Positions 1-8,515 of a DNA stretch of 64,000 nt are shown here, in pieces (within the stretch, counting starts at the first letter, position 1; each line of letters starts with the position of its first letter). This DNA comes from Bacteroidota bacterium. Lineage in GTDB: Bacteria > Bacteroidota > Bacteroidia > Chitinophagales > Chitinophagaceae. A program made the translations under genes and the position numbers. The DNA lies in NCBI GenBank assembly GCA_023386045.1, contig JAEWKK010000026.1, positions 1-64,000 on the forward strand, read 5' to 3'. Under the pieces are notes generated by a model. It had not been told where the DNA came from. It ran no database searches and saw only the letters and a program-made list of their open reading frames with translations.

Positions 1-125
1 AGATAATTTTTGCAACTTTACTACCACTATTGAACAGAATCAGAAAAATTATCCATTGCCAAAGAGTACAAAAACTAAATCAACAGGAGTTAAAAAAACG
101 GTCAACGTATTTTAGGCACTTACAA

Positions 126-170
126 ACCATGAACTATGAACCATGAACTATGAACCATGAACTATCAACC
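126..170. repeat. Heptad tandem repeat (ACCATGA/ACTATGA words)
   Basis: Three nearly perfect copies of a 14-base unit built from the two 7-base words ACCATGA and ACTATGA lie just after the stop of the leftward fabI gene. The last copy differs by one base. The rest of positions 1-173 is AT-rich and shows no gene. The same words, reverse-complemented, reappear at 63971-64000. There are no spacers of CRISPR type. Confidence 0.85.
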
Positions 171-173
171 CAA

Positions 174-986
174 CTACTCCCCCATCTGATTCACCACTGC
201 TTCGCTTACTCCTGTGAGACTGAATCCTCCATCATGGAAAAGATTCTGCATGGTTACATATTTTGTGAGATCGCTGAAAAGACTTACGCAGTAATCTGCA
301 CAGGCTTCTGCGCTGGCATTGCCCAAAGGGCTCATTTTCTCTGCATAGTCAATAAAGGCATCAAAACCTTTTACACCACTACCCGCAGTAGTTCTTGTTG
401 GTGATTGGGAGATGGTATTCACCCGGACTTTTTTACGAACGCCATAATGATATCCAAAGCTCCTGGCAATGCTTTCAAGCAGGGCCTTTGCATCCGCCAT
501 TTCATTGTAATCAGGAAAAACCCTTTGGGCGGCAATATAAGTAAGGGCCACAACGCTGCCCCATTCGTTCATAGCATCCATATCCCAGGCCGTGCGTAAA
601 ACTCTGTGCAGGCTGGTGGAAGAGATATCAAGTGTCTTCTGGTTCCATTCATAATTCATCTCCGTGTAGTGCTTGCCCTTGCGTACGTTCAGGCTCATGC
701 CAATTGAATGCAGGATAAAATCAACACCACCATTAAAATGCTTTTGAGATTCCTCAAATAATTTTTTGAGGTCGTCCATATTAGTGACATCGGCTCCAAT
801 AACAGGTGCCTGCACCGCTTCAGCCAGTTTATTGATCTCACCCATGCGCAATGCAACTGGTGCATTGGTCAATACAATTTGCGCACCTTGTGCATGACAG
901 GCAAGTGCTGTTTTCCAGGCTATAGATTTTTCATCAAGCGCTCCGAAGATGATCCCTTTCTTTCCGGCTAAAAGATTCGTAGACAT
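174..986 (-). CDS. fabI: Enoyl-ACP reductase (FabI-type)
   Basis: FabI reduces the trans-2-enoyl-ACP intermediate with NAD(P)H in the last step of each type II fatty-acid elongation cycle, in the cytoplasm. The 270-residue product has the altered Rossmann glycine region typical of FabI near residues 12-24 (FGALDEKSIAW). It also has the catalytic spacing Tyr150, Tyr160 and Lys167, matching the YX9YX6K arrangement of the family. The reading frame is open for 58 codons further upstream, but the ATG at 986 starts where FabI proteins start (MSTNLLAGKKG); the extension would run into the neighbouring small gene. It is the last gene of a leftward run after recN and two small membrane-protein genes. 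The assignment is secure; only cofactor preference (NADH or NADPH) is open. Confidence 0.95.
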   Translation of the reverse strand: MSTNLLAGKKGIIFGALDEKSIAWKTALACHAQGAQIVLTNAPVALRMGEINKLAEAVQAPVIGADVTNMDDLKKLFEESQKHFNGGVDFILHSIGMSLNVRKGKHYTEMNYEWNQKTLDISSTSLHRVLRTAWDMDAMNEWGSVVALTYIAAQRVFPDYNEMADAKALLESIARSFGYHYGVRKKVRVNTISQSPTRTTAGSGVKGFDAFIDYAEKMSPLGNASAEACADYCVSLFSDLTKYVTMQNLFHDGGFSLTGVSEAVVNQMGE

Positions 987-1018
987 ATTGTTGATTTTGG
1001 GGTGGTAAAAATAAATGT

Positions 1019-1240
1019 TTATCGCTTTGGATGTTGAAACAAACCGGAAATGATCAATACCAGCAGAAATGTATAAATAAAAACCAGGGCAAAAACACTT
1101 AGAATATAAATCATCAATGAAAGAAAATTCTTCCTTGGTTGTATCAGCTTCTGCAACCATTTATTAATGTAAAATGCCGGTACCAGTGAAGCTAGAATAA
1201 ATAAAATGATCGCGAGTTTCTGCAGCTTTTCCACATTCAA
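1019..1240 (-). CDS. Small two-helix membrane protein
   Basis: This 73-residue protein has two hydrophobic segments (about residues 8-26 and 41-66) separated by a short basic loop rich in Lys, Arg and Gln. It therefore probably sits in the inner membrane as a helical hairpin. I do not recognise a family. It lies between another protein of the same size and layout (12 bases upstream) and fabI (32 bases downstream), all leftward and probably cotranscribed with recN. Location beside fabI hints at a membrane-related role, but that is only inference. Confidence 0.6.
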   Translation of the reverse strand: MNVEKLQKLAIILFILASLVPAFYINKWLQKLIQPRKNFLSLMIYILSVFALVFIYTFLLVLIISGLFQHPKR

Positions 1241-1252
1241 ATTTGTTAGCGC

Positions 1253-1471
1253 CTAAGTTCTCAGCATACTATAAACCCTGAGAAACAAAAGCAAACTACC
1301 GAAAAATAAAACCAGGTTGGCAATGATCAATAAGAAGGTATAGGCCAGTAACTGCCACCCCGTTACACTTTTCCTGATCCTTGCATTAAAAAACTGGTAA
1401 GATCTATAGCCAATAAATGCCGCAAAAAAGAAAAATAAAAAGAAGAATAGAAATTTTAGAACAGGTTCCAT
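1253..1471 (-). CDS. Small two-helix membrane protein
   Basis: This 72-residue protein has a very Phe-rich first hydrophobic segment (about residues 6-20), a basic loop (around NARIRKSVTGW) and a second hydrophobic segment (about 42-68). The start ATG is 7 bases after the recN stop codon, so translation is probably coupled in one transcript. It matches its downstream neighbour in size and topology, and the two may be diverged duplicates. No known domain is visible and no function can be given. Confidence 0.6.
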   Translation of the reverse strand: MEPVLKFLFFFLFFFFAAFIGYRSYQFFNARIRKSVTGWQLLAYTFLLIIANLVLFFGSLLLFLRVYSMLRT

Positions 1472-1478
1472 GATTAGT

Positions 1479-3158
1479 TCAGTTCATGACCATTTCCCTG
1501 GCATTCTCCAGCGCTGCTGCAGTTGGCTTTTCACCACCAAGCATTTTGGCTATGGCCACGATCCTTTCATCTTTTTCCAACAGTTTCACACCAGTGGTGA
1601 TCTTATTGTCTTTAGAGAATTTATACACCAGGTAATGGGCATCAGCTTTTCCTGCAATTTGTGGCTGATGTGTTATACAGATTACCTGTCTCGCTGCGGC
1701 CAGTTCTTTCATGATAGCCCCTACCTGCCTGGCAGCCTCCCCGGAAATACCGGTATCTATTTCATCAAATATCAGTGTGGGAAGATTCATGGAACTGGCA
1801 ACAAGAGATTTGATGCAGAGCATCAACCTGCTCAACTCACCACCACTGGCAACTTTTCTTAACGGATTGAACTGGCTGTTCTTTCCTGCCTGGCCAGAGG
1901 AAACATTAGCATTAAAAAGAAACTCGATCTCGTCCAACCCATGCTCTCCAAGGTTTCCTTTTTGGATTTCCACCTTCAGCCTGGCATTGGGCATGCCTAC
2001 CTGGGCCAGCATTTTATTAACCTGGGTCTCCAGCGGCTTCACCTGCTTTTTTCTTGCTTCTGAAATTTTTTCAGCCTGCTGTCCCGCCTTTTCTAATAAT
2101 TGCTGCAATTCTTTTTCAATAGCCACAATAGCATCATCGATGTCCAGCACAGCCTGCAATTTTTGCTCAAGGGCTTTTTTGATTTCGAGTAGTTCAGCCG
2201 TTGTTTTTACACCATGTTTCTTCAGGAATTTATAACCAAGAGAAAGTCTTTCATTGATGCGTTCAATTTCGCTGGCATCCGCAGATATATGATTGCCGAT
2301 ACGTTCGGTTTCACCTGCTATATCCTGCAGTTCAATATAAGTTGACTGTAGTCTTTGAACAAGTGAAGGAAGATCAGGCTGAAGCTCCATGAAAGGCTGC
2401 AGACCATTGATCATATTCTTTAACTGGCGGGTAATGGGTTCTTCACTTTCTTCGAGATCATAAGTGGCCTTAGTCAAAGCATTTTTAATTCCTTCCGCAT
2501 TGCTCTGGATCTTTAATTCCTGGTCAAGTTCTTCAAGTTCATTTTCCCTGAAACCTGCTTCCTCCAACTCATTGAATTGGAACTGGTGATAATCCAATTC
2601 CTTATTGAATTGTTCTTTTTGCTCTTTCAGTTTTTCCCATTTGTTCTTTGCTTTTTGAGCTTCATGGAAAACCTGCCTGTAAGATTTCAATGCCGGGAAA
2701 TTATTGGCCATCGCATCCAGCACGTCGCGCTGAAACCCGGTATCACCAAGTTCCAGTGTATCAAATTGCTGGTGAAGGTCTACCAAAAGTGAGCTTAGCT
2801 GGTTGAGCTGGGAAAGATTAACCGGTGTATCATTGATAAAGGCTCTTGATTTACCACTGCTGGCGATCTCTCTTCTTACCACCAGTTCATCAAGAATATC
2901 CAGCTCATTGCCTTTCAGAAACGCCAGCACCTGTTCATCTCCTGCTTCATCTTTAAAGCATCCTTCCACAATACATTTCTTTTCCCTGTTCAACAAAACA
3001 TTGCTCTCTGCTCTTTGACCGAGTATCAAACCAAGTGCACCGACAATAATGGATTTACCAGCACCGGTTTCGCCAGTGATGATGTTCAGTTGAGAAGAAA
3101 AATCAACCTCAAGTTGGTCGATGATGGCATAATTCTGAATAGATAACCGGCTCAGCAT
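1479..3158 (-). CDS. recN: DNA repair protein RecN
   Basis: RecN is an SMC-like ATPase that acts early in recombinational repair of double-strand breaks. The 559-residue product has the N-terminal Walker A loop (GETGAGKS, residues 29-36) in the typical RecN start context (MLSRLSIQNYAIIDQL). A long Glu/Lys/Gln-rich coiled-coil middle follows, and then the C-terminal ABC signature (SGGELSR) and Walker B (TLIFDEID), ending in the conserved ITHQPQIA region. Length is normal for the family. It is the first gene of a leftward run continuing into two small membrane-protein genes and fabI. The 167 bases upstream hold the terminator of the preceding gene. Confidence 0.96.
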   Translation of the reverse strand: MLSRLSIQNYAIIDQLEVDFSSQLNIITGETGAGKSIIVGALGLILGQRAESNVLLNREKKCIVEGCFKDEAGDEQVLAFLKGNELDILDELVVRREIASSGKSRAFINDTPVNLSQLNQLSSLLVDLHQQFDTLELGDTGFQRDVLDAMANNFPALKSYRQVFHEAQKAKNKWEKLKEQKEQFNKELDYHQFQFNELEEAGFRENELEELDQELKIQSNAEGIKNALTKATYDLEESEEPITRQLKNMINGLQPFMELQPDLPSLVQRLQSTYIELQDIAGETERIGNHISADASEIERINERLSLGYKFLKKHGVKTTAELLEIKKALEQKLQAVLDIDDAIVAIEKELQQLLEKAGQQAEKISEARKKQVKPLETQVNKMLAQVGMPNARLKVEIQKGNLGEHGLDEIEFLFNANVSSGQAGKNSQFNPLRKVASGGELSRLMLCIKSLVASSMNLPTLIFDEIDTGISGEAARQVGAIMKELAAARQVICITHQPQIAGKADAHYLVYKFSKDNKITTGVKLLEKDERIVAIAKMLGGEKPTAAALENAREMVMN

Positions 3159-3275
3159 AATCAGGCGACAAATTACTCCTTTCCAATTTCAATAAATAAA
3201 AAAAGACAGGGATTTAACAAAGGTTATCATTGTTTTTTTACACTGTAATCACTGTGGAATTTCCCTATTGGAAAC

Positions 3276-3304
3276 AATAAAAAAACCCTGCGATTGCAGG
3301 GTTT
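3276..3304 (-). terminator. Intrinsic terminator after the zinc-ribbon gene
   Basis: A perfect 9-base-pair stem (AAACCCTGC with GCAGGGTTT, arms 3283-3291 and 3296-3304) closes a 4-base loop. Read leftward it is followed by a run of T residues. It sits 22 bases after the stop codon of the zinc-ribbon gene and separates it from recN. Confidence 0.9.
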
Positions 3305-3325
3305 GAAAAAATAAATTCTTTTCTA

Positions 3326-4081
3326 TTATTTAATGTCGATGGAATCTACAAGATCAGAATCAACGAGGATCCTGCCGCAGTTCTCGCATACCATTACTTT
3401 CTTGCGTTGCTTGATCTCGCTTTGCTTTTGTGGAGGAATGTAATAGAAGCATCCACCGCAGGCATCCCTTTCTACAGGAACAACAGCAAGACCATTACGG
3501 TAGTTCTTACGAATCTTTTCATAACTGGTCAGCAGGCGCGGATCTACATGCTCGCGGGCTTCTTCTGCCAGTTTATTGAATTGCTTTTCTTCTTTTTCAG
3601 TTGATGCAATGATCTTTTCGAGCTCACCCTTTTTAGTATTCAAAACACCTTCCTTACTGGAAAGGGCTTTCTTAGCTTTTTCAAGGGCAACTGCTTTTTC
3701 CGCGATCTCTTCGTTGGCATCCTTGATATGTTTTTCACAAAGCTTCACTTCCAGCTGCTGCATTTCGATCTCTTTGTTGATCGCTTCAAACTCACGGTTA
3801 TTCTTTACGTTTTCGCTCTGCTTTTCGTATTTCTTGATCAGCGCTTCCGCTTCTTTAATCGCTTCCTGCTTCTGAGACATGAATTCAGTGATGCCATTGA
3901 TCTCCTCTTCAATACGGAGCTGGCGGGCATGCAAACCCTGGATCTCATCCTCGAGATCAGCAACCTCCATGGGAAGCTCACCTTTGAGGATATGAATTTC
4001 ATCCAGTTTTGATTCTACTTTCTGAAGCTGCACCAGTGATGACAGCTTTTCTTCAACTGAATACTCTTTTACGTTTGCCAT
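3326..4081 (-). CDS. Coiled-coil protein with C4 zinc ribbon
   Basis: The 251-residue protein has a long charged alpha-helical coiled coil (about residues 10-195, rich in Lys and Glu). It ends in a C4-type zinc ribbon with cysteine pairs at 208/211 (CGGC) and 232/235 (CENC). This is the layout of the zf-RING_7 family, widespread and of unsettled function; some relatives are described as nucleic-acid-binding. It lies downstream of the Nif3-like gene on the same strand, 74 bases away, a pairing often seen in Bacteroidota (established knowledge). A strong terminator follows it. The domain call is firm; the cellular role is not known. Confidence 0.88.
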   Translation of the reverse strand: MANVKEYSVEEKLSSLVQLQKVESKLDEIHILKGELPMEVADLEDEIQGLHARQLRIEEEINGITEFMSQKQEAIKEAEALIKKYEKQSENVKNNREFEAINKEIEMQQLEVKLCEKHIKDANEEIAEKAVALEKAKKALSSKEGVLNTKKGELEKIIASTEKEEKQFNKLAEEAREHVDPRLLTSYEKIRKNYRNGLAVVPVERDACGGCFYYIPPQKQSEIKQRKKVMVCENCGRILVDSDLVDSIDIK

Positions 4082-4100
4082 TATTAGTTTGCTTTAAATA

Positions 4101-4155
4101 GGCTGTGAGCTTTGAGTTGGGCGTGAGATCCGGTCTCACCGCCAGGGCTCTGGGC
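4101..4155. repeat. Decayed heptad repeat and small hairpin
   Basis: The short gap between the Nif3-like and zinc-ribbon genes carries imperfect 7-base repeats (TGTGAGC, TTTGAGT; GGGCTCT, GGGCTCA). It also has a 6-base-pair inverted repeat, GTGAGA/TCTCAC, at 4123-4128 and 4134-4139. The style resembles the arrays at both ends of the window. The last part abuts the stop codon of the Nif3-like gene. Confidence 0.5.
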
Positions 4156-5262
4156 TCAAGCTTCATCTTTAAAATATCTGACAGGATTGGTATTGACTGC
4201 CGTTTTAAGGACGGCAAAAGTAGTGAATTTTTCCACTAAAAGGTCATGAAGAAGGTCTATAGTAAACTGTTCGCTCTCGTAATGACCAATATCCGCAATG
4301 ACCAGCTTTCCCTCCGCATCAAAGAATTCGTGGTATTTAACATCGGCTGTAATATAAAAATCAGCTCCCATCCTGGCGGCTTTGCTGATCAGGAAGCTTC
4401 CTGCCCCTCCGCATACAGCCACTTTTTTTACTTTTTTGCCTAATAGTTCCGTATGCCTAATTCCTTCAGCACCAAAGTTTTGAGCGAGTAATTTTAAGAA
4501 TTCTTTTTCGCTTACAGCGGTTTCTAATTCTCCAATCATACCGGCACCGATCCCAAAATGTACATTCTCCATGGTAAAAATATCATAGGCCACTTCCTCG
4601 TAAGGATGACTGTCTACAAGCGCCTTTACCACCTGGTCTTCCAGGTAAAATGGGTAAACGATCTCAATTTTGGTTTCCTTTTCATGGTGGCGTTCACCGA
4701 TATTTCCTACATAAGGGTCAGTTCCCGGACCAGCCTTGAAAGTCCCTGTGCCCTCGCTGTTAAAGCTGCATTCAGAATATTTTCCAATATGACCGGCACC
4801 TGCCGCAAAAACTGCGTCCCTTACTTTTTCAGCCTGGTCCACCGGCGCAAAACTGATCAGCCTTCGCAGCATTTTGTTTTTGGGTTCAAGGATCCTGGTT
4901 TGCTTCAGACCAAGTTTTTCAGCGATCCTTCCATTTACACCAAGGAGAATATTATCCAGGTTGGTGTGAGCAGCATAAATGGCAATGTCATTCTTAATGG
5001 CTTCTATGAGGACCTGCTCCACGTAATTTTTTCCATTAATCTTTTTAAGCCCGCGAAAAATAATAGGGTGATGAGCTATCACAAGGTTGCAGTTTTTTTC
5101 CCTGGCTTCTTTGATGATGGCAGGTGTAACATCCAGGCTGCATAAAACGCCACTGCATTCCCAACCAGGCATCCCTGTGATCAGGCCTGCATTATCATAA
5201 TCTTCCTGTAGCTCAGGCGCAGCAAATCTTTCTATCACAGAAATTAATTCGGCAATTTTCAT
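4156..5262 (-). CDS. Nif3-like dinuclear metal centre protein
   Basis: This belongs to the Nif3/YbgI/YqfO family, toroidal hexamers with a two-metal site in each subunit. At 368 residues it is the long form with an inserted central domain, as in YqfO. Expected metal ligands are visible: His64 and His65 (AHHPIIF), Asp103 (AHTNLD), and His327 with Glu331 near the C-terminus (GHYESE). The family has been linked to GTP cyclohydrolase-like and general metal-dependent hydrolase roles, none settled. The gene is divergent from the YitT-like gene and upstream of the zinc-ribbon gene. Family assignment is firm; the activity is not. Confidence 0.9.
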   Translation of the reverse strand: MKIAELISVIERFAAPELQEDYDNAGLITGMPGWECSGVLCSLDVTPAIIKEAREKNCNLVIAHHPIIFRGLKKINGKNYVEQVLIEAIKNDIAIYAAHTNLDNILLGVNGRIAEKLGLKQTRILEPKNKMLRRLISFAPVDQAEKVRDAVFAAGAGHIGKYSECSFNSEGTGTFKAGPGTDPYVGNIGERHHEKETKIEIVYPFYLEDQVVKALVDSHPYEEVAYDIFTMENVHFGIGAGMIGELETAVSEKEFLKLLAQNFGAEGIRHTELLGKKVKKVAVCGGAGSFLISKAARMGADFYITADVKYHEFFDAEGKLVIADIGHYESEQFTIDLLHDLLVEKFTTFAVLKTAVNTNPVRYFKDEA

Positions 5263-5283
5263 CAGCGAAAGTTAGTGCATTAG

Positions 5284-5291
5284 TAGTTTTG
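5284..5291 (+). promoter_or_regulatory. Candidate -7 box (TAGTTTTG) for the YitT-like gene
   Basis: The sequence is a perfect match to the Bacteroidota -7 consensus TAnnTTTG, in the 57-base divergent gap between the Nif3-like and YitT-like genes. It would place the transcript start about 20 bases before the TTG start codon at 5320. No good -33 TTTG is seen at the usual spacing, so this rests on one box. Confidence 0.4.
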
Positions 5292-5319
5292 GCTGAACTT
5301 GCATTGAGTTATTTATCCA

Positions 5320-6282
5320 TTGAATAAAATTCTTGAAAACATAAAGCAATCATCAGAAACCCGTGGCCGCACTATTGCCAGCCTGCAAAAGAGACGTGCC
5401 GCCAAAAAATTAAGACTGAGGATCCAGTATCAGTTCCGTGATATCAGCTTTTTGATCATGGGTGTAGTATCTGCTGGCCTGGGACTCAAAGGCTTCCTCA
5501 TCCCTAACGGATTTATTGATGGAGGTGTAATGGGCATTTCACTGCTCACCAGCAGCCAGCAACAGGCCGTGCCACTTTCCGTATTGATCATAGTTTTCAA
5601 TTTTCCTTTTCTATTACTGGCATACAAACAGTTGGGAAAAATTTTCAGCTTAAAAAGCATGATCGCTATTTCACTCCTGGCTCTTGCAGTGGCTTTCATA
5701 CCCTATCCTGTAATTACACAGGATAAGATCCTGATCGCTGTTTTCGGAGGTTTTTTTCTGGGTGCAGGAATAGGACTTACCATACGAGGTGGTGGAGTTA
5801 TTGACGGAACAGAAGTGCTGGCCATCTACCTGAGTAGGAAAAAAAGATTAAGTGTTGGTGATTTCATTCTCCTGTTCAACATTTTGATCTTTTCAGTGGC
5901 TGCCTATCTTTTATCCTATGAGATAGCATTGTATTCCATCCTAACCTACCTTGCGGCCAGCAAGACAGTTGATTTTATACTGGAGGGCATTGAAGAATTT
6001 ACCGGTGTTACCATCATTTCTACCCGGAGTAAACAGATCATGGACATGATCAAGAATACTCTTGGTTATGGATTGACAGTATATTCGGGAAGAAAGGGCT
6101 TCGGGAAAACAGGTTCGAGCGATCAGCAGATAGATATTATATTCACCGTGATCACCAGGCTTGAGATCAACCGGCTGACCACCGAAATCGACAAGATCGA
6201 TCCCAAAGCTTTCATCACCATGCAATCCATAAAGGATACGCATGGCGGTATGGTCAAAAAAAGAACATTGAAGGAACGATAG
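5320..6282 (+). CDS. YitT family membrane protein (DUF161-DUF2179)
   Basis: The 320-residue protein has a basic N-terminal cytoplasmic segment (residues 1-40). About five to six transmembrane helices (DUF161/YitT region, roughly 43-210) and a soluble C-terminal DUF2179 domain (roughly 225-310) follow. The region around GGGVIDGTEVLAIYLS is typical of the family. YitT proteins are inner-membrane proteins of unknown transport role. The start is a TTG; no ATG or GTG in frame lies between it and the first helix. The next ATG (Met47) would cut into helix 1, so TTG is preferred. The downstream DinB-like gene is 48 bases away on the same strand. Confidence 0.85.
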   Translation: MNKILENIKQSSETRGRTIASLQKRRAAKKLRLRIQYQFRDISFLIMGVVSAGLGLKGFLIPNGFIDGGVMGISLLTSSQQQAVPLSVLIIVFNFPFLLLAYKQLGKIFSLKSMIAISLLALAVAFIPYPVITQDKILIAVFGGFFLGAGIGLTIRGGGVIDGTEVLAIYLSRKKRLSVGDFILLFNILIFSVAAYLLSYEIALYSILTYLAASKTVDFILEGIEEFTGVTIISTRSKQIMDMIKNTLGYGLTVYSGRKGFGKTGSSDQQIDIIFTVITRLEINRLTTEIDKIDPKAFITMQSIKDTHGGMVKKRTLKER

Positions 6283-6330
6283 ATGATCGTAACTTTTCAA
6301 TGTCTTCTATTAACAACCAAAACCATTTCC

Positions 6331-6933
6331 ATGCTTAAAAGAACAAAAAGCTATTTGTTGCTTACGATGGTAGTGCTTACTGGTTTCGCCGGAAGTATAG
6401 ATGTGGGTTCACTGTCACCAAAAGAAAGAAGGGTGCTGGTAAACCAGCTAAAAGATTCAAAGAAGTCGATATTGGAATCTCTGGAAGGATTGAATGATGC
6501 TCAGGTTAATTTCAAACCTTCTGCTGATATAGCTTCCATTCGTGAAAATTTGGATCAGGTAATCAATTATGAACAAAATATTTTGAAACTCACACAGAAC
6601 AGGCTGAATCACCCTATCAATATTGAGGAAAGAAGAATGCTGACGGTTCCAGATGAAAAACTCTTGCAGTTAAGCACAAATAATCAGCATTATTGTTGCC
6701 TGGAAAAGCCTGCCTTTAAAGATATAGAGGAGACAGTCAAAGAATTCAAAACAGGAAGGGTTGCAATGGTAAAGTTTGTAAAGACAACAACCGACGACCT
6801 TCGTAACTCAGTTCTGCGAATCAATAACCAGCATGTTGACGCTTACCAGGCTTTGCTGATACTCTCCAATCACGCCAACCAACATTTACAGGCAATAGAA
6901 AAAATTAAACTACACCCGAACTTTCCGAAATAA
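6331..6933 (+). CDS. Exported DinB-like four-helix protein
   Basis: The 200-residue product begins with a basic signal-peptide-like segment (MLKRTKSYLL, hydrophobic to about residue 22). A DinB-like four-helix bundle of the DUF664/DinB_2 type follows. The C-terminal metal motif HxxxH is present (NHANQHLQAIEKI), but the helix that usually brings the first metal-binding His has Asn instead (RENLDQVI). DinB-like enzymes use the metal site for thiol transfer or hydrolysis; export is less usual. The ATG at 6331 is chosen because it gives a signal peptide; the frame is open back to 6283. A terminator follows. Fold assignment is likely, the function unknown. Confidence 0.7.
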   Translation: MLKRTKSYLLLTMVVLTGFAGSIDVGSLSPKERRVLVNQLKDSKKSILESLEGLNDAQVNFKPSADIASIRENLDQVINYEQNILKLTQNRLNHPINIEERRMLTVPDEKLLQLSTNNQHYCCLEKPAFKDIEETVKEFKTGRVAMVKFVKTTTDDLRNSVLRINNQHVDAYQALLILSNHANQHLQAIEKIKLHPNFPK

Positions 6934-6957
6934 GAACACCCTTTTGTGGATAGAAAG

Positions 6958-6980
6958 GCCCGGGAACTTCCGGGCTTTTC
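6958..6980 (+). terminator. Intrinsic terminator after the DinB-like gene
   Basis: The stem GCCCGG/CCGGGC, with a short loop, is followed by TTTTC. It lies 25 bases after the stop codon of the DinB-like gene and 20 bases before the M32 carboxypeptidase gene. Confidence 0.8.
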
Positions 6981-7000
6981 ATTTTCATTAGTTTTGATCG

Positions 7001-8503
7001 ATGAATGAATCAGCCCAGCTTTATGAAAATTACAGGCGTAAAATGCGTCTGATCGCCGACGTTAAAAACGCCAATGCGGTTTTACAGTGGGACCAGGAAA
7101 CCGGTCTGCCTCCGAAGGGTGCCTTTTTTCGTGGACAGCAGATCAGCACACTCTCAGAGATCAGCCATAAATTATTCAGCGAAGAGGAACTGGGAAATCT
7201 CCTGGAACAACTTTTACAAAAAGAGGACTTAACTCCCGGGCAGAAGCGTAATGTGGAAAGAACCCATGAAGACTATACCAGGAACAAAAAATACACCTCT
7301 GAATTTGTAAGGGCTTTATCAGAGCAGATCAACAAAGCTTTTCATTCATGGATTGAAGCAAGGAAAAAAAATGATTTCCGTGTATTTGAAAAGGACCTTG
7401 ATGCGCTTGTTGCACTCAAAAAACAGGAAACAGAAATTCTCGGTTACGAAGTGCATCCTTACAACGCACTGCTGGATGAATTTGAAAAAGGCGCAACAGT
7501 TAGTTTAATCGACAAAACATTCACCAACCTCCTGCCTGCACTGGAAGAAATCCTGAAAAAAATAATGAACCGTCCGCAGGTGGATGATAGTTTCCTGAAA
7601 CAATTATTTCCAAAGGACAGGCAATGGAGCTGGGGCATGGAACTGGTCAGGCATTTGAATTTTGATTTTGAGGCAGGAAGGCAGGACATCAGCGAACATC
7701 CATTTAGTACCAGCTTTAACTGCAGGGATGTACGCATTACCACAAGGATAGACGAAAATGACTTTGGCAATATGACCTGGAGCTGCATTCATGAAACCGG
7801 ACATGGACTTTATGAACAGGGTTTACCCGAAGAAGAATATGGTTTGCCACTTGGAGAAGCATGTTCTTACAGCATACATGAATCACAATCAAGATTGTGG
7901 GAAAATAATGTGGGAAGAAGCAGGAGTTTCTGGAAACATTTCTATCCTTTGTTGCAGGGTTATTTCCCTGAACAGCTTAATAAAATTGGTCTGGATGATT
8001 TTTACAAAGGCATTAACCAGGTGTCGCCTTCCCTGGTCCGGACAGAGGCAGACGAGATCACCTATCATTTTCATGTATTTATCCGCTATGAGATCGAAAA
8101 AAAACTGATTGAGGGCAGTTTGAAAACTGCAGACATCCCGGCTTACTGGAATGAGCAGTATCAAAAACACCTGGGTATTATTGTGCCTGATGATAAAAGA
8201 GGATGCCTCCAGGATGTGCACTGGAGTCATGGAAGCTTTGGTTATTTTCCTACATATAGCCTTGGTAGTTTTTACGCAGCCCAGTTTTATGCTGTGGCAG
8301 ATAAGGAGTTGAATGGTATAGAGACGAGCCTGGAAAACGGAAATACTTCTCTTCTTTTAGAATGGCTAAGGACACGCATTCACCAGAAAGGAAGGTTTCA
8401 TACCAGTGAATCCCTGTGCAGGGAGGTGACCGGTGAGGGGCTTGAAGTTTCGTATTTTATCAGCTACTTATTGCAGAAGTACGATTCTATTTATACCTTG
8501 TAG
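7001..8503 (+). CDS. Metallocarboxypeptidase, family M32
   Basis: M32 carboxypeptidases remove C-terminal residues from peptides in the cytoplasm using a divalent metal ion. The 500-residue length matches the family. The zinc motif HETGH is at residues 264-268, and the downstream family motif containing the third ligand Glu (IHESQSRLWEN) lies about 30 residues later. The family-typical DVHWSHGSFGYFPTYSLG stretch is near residues 405-425, and no signal peptide is present. The start ATG follows closely on a TAGTTTTG box at 6989-6996, which would leave almost no leader if used. The call is firm. Confidence 0.95.
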   Translation: MNESAQLYENYRRKMRLIADVKNANAVLQWDQETGLPPKGAFFRGQQISTLSEISHKLFSEEELGNLLEQLLQKEDLTPGQKRNVERTHEDYTRNKKYTSEFVRALSEQINKAFHSWIEARKKNDFRVFEKDLDALVALKKQETEILGYEVHPYNALLDEFEKGATVSLIDKTFTNLLPALEEILKKIMNRPQVDDSFLKQLFPKDRQWSWGMELVRHLNFDFEAGRQDISEHPFSTSFNCRDVRITTRIDENDFGNMTWSCIHETGHGLYEQGLPEEEYGLPLGEACSYSIHESQSRLWENNVGRSRSFWKHFYPLLQGYFPEQLNKIGLDDFYKGINQVSPSLVRTEADEITYHFHVFIRYEIEKKLIEGSLKTADIPAYWNEQYQKHLGIIVPDDKRGCLQDVHWSHGSFGYFPTYSLGSFYAAQFYAVADKELNGIETSLENGNTSLLLEWLRTRIHQKGRFHTSESLCREVTGEGLEVSYFISYLLQKYDSIYTL

Positions 8504-8515
8504 CAAACCATTTCT

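Noticed and set aside
126..170. Possible CRISPR or origin iterons at the left edge
   Set aside because: The unit is a short simple repeat with no spacers, no replication gene nearby and no DnaA-box cluster seen.
4558..5145. 195-codon open frame antisense to the Nif3-like gene
   Set aside because: It is covered by a conserved gene with intact metal ligands; nothing supports expression.
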